Origin: AP-15 sp963735445
GTDB lineage: Bacteria; Pseudomonadota; Alphaproteobacteria; ATCC43930; CGMCC-115725
DNA length: 64,000 nt
Assembly: GCA_963735445.1 (NCBI GenBank)
Contig: CAVTLC010000017.1
Span: 19,552-83,551 of the forward strand
Reading direction: 5' to 3'
Shown one piece after another: positions 63,767 to 64,000 of the stretch (position 1 is its first letter; the number at the start of each line of letters is the position of its first letter). A model generated the notes under the pieces. The model was not told where the DNA came from, made no database searches, and worked only from the letters and a program-made list of their open reading frames with translations. The translations under genes and the position numbers were made by a program.

Positions 63767-63780
63767 CACCTGCGCAGGTG
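63767..63780 (-). promoter_or_regulatory. 14-bp palindromic operator candidate over the ribosome binding site
   Basis: CACCTGCGCAGGTG is a perfect palindrome. Its AGGTG half is the likely ribosome binding site of the 63-aa gene starting at 63761. A dimeric repressor, or a hairpin in the leader, would block translation or transcription of the whole ParA/HEPN unit. The gap 63762-64000 shows no other gene. Confidence 0.5.
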
Positions 63781-63798
63781 GTACTTTAATAGGACTCC

Positions 63799-63828
63799 AT
63801 TATTCTATAATAGAATTCGTCTTAACAA
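63799..63828 (-). promoter_or_regulatory. Candidate promoter of the ParA/HEPN locus
   Basis: On the minus strand TTGTTA (63828-63823), an 18-bp spacer and AATAAT (63804-63799) resemble a sigma-70-type -35/-10 pair. It lies in AT-rich DNA about 20 bp upstream of the palindrome. A near-palindrome (ATTCTATAATAGAAT) overlaps the -10 side and could be a second binding site. Confidence 0.35.
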
Positions 63829-64000
63829 TCTGTTGGCAGCGGACCGTTGCGCTCCTCCCGGAGTAAGGGGAGCCCTCCAGCAAGATGCGAGCGCCGCAGG
63901 GGCCCGACGCAGCGAAAACTTTGCTCTTTTGCGGCCGGAGGTAGGTTCAAACCACCGTGTCCATTCGCACCTCGTTCGCGTCGTGACCTACATCGGTCTT

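Noticed and set aside
1..64000. CRISPR arrays, prophage or complete insertion sequences
   Set aside because: No regularly spaced repeats, integrase, transposase or phage structural genes were seen.

Overview
The window is high-GC DNA from a free-living heterotroph, almost certainly an alphaproteobacterium of Rhizobiales/Rhodospirillales type. Two conserved chromosomal blocks point to this: ffh-rpsP-rimM-trmD-rplS-leuC-leuD-leuB (15280 down to 8490) and rpmH-rnpA-yidD-yidC-engB-argB (55476 to 59753). Around them lies a large load of uptake systems and catabolic enzymes, as expected for a soil or plant-associated generalist. No phage, complete IS element, CRISPR array, rRNA or tRNA was recognised.

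Layout. 1-6.4 kb: a CUT1 sugar ABC operon with two paralogous Tat-exported binding proteins, divergent from the start of a probable sugar kinase. 6.5-8.4 kb: an HExxH protein resembling EpmC, a small ORF and an aldo/keto reductase. 8.5-15.3 kb: leucine biosynthesis plus the translation/SRP block. 15.6-26.9 kb: catabolic region with a GMC flavoprotein, a Rieske dioxygenase alpha/beta pair, a flavin reductase, a fumarate-reductase-like flavoprotein and three MFS carriers, with a HepT/MntA toxin-antitoxin pair inside it. 27-29.8 kb: one-carbon folate genes (fhs, an unknown gene, formyl-THF cycloligase). 30-40 kb: GNAT, SLC13-type permease, three more MFS carriers, a DUF4239 protein, a GST and an ArsR/SRPBCC/DUF1801 set, with degraded duplicate fragments. 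40-47.7 kb: a dipeptide/oligopeptide ABC operon, again with two binding proteins. 48-54.3 kb: RlmI-type methyltransferase, orphan histidine kinase, FAD disulfide reductase, TVP38 membrane protein, HpnL-like protein. 54.4-60.5 kb: ferritin-like protein and the rpmH-to-argB block with a HAD nucleotidase. 60.5-64 kb: a repeat-rich, gene-poor segment followed by a small island with a 65-aa protein, a ParA-like ATPase and a HEPN-like protein.

Two observations dominate. First, eleven genes are split by a frameshift, and one ribosomal gene (rplS) lacks its stop. In every case the total length between start and stop is a multiple of three plus one, so removing one base restores a normal protein. Because argB and rplS are among them, an insertion-biased sequencing error is more likely than gene decay. 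Such genes are annotated here as one gene across the break. Second, the right-end 65-aa/ParA/HEPN locus, with a 14-bp palindrome over the first ribosome binding site, is the best candidate for an undescribed defence or toxin-antitoxin-like system.
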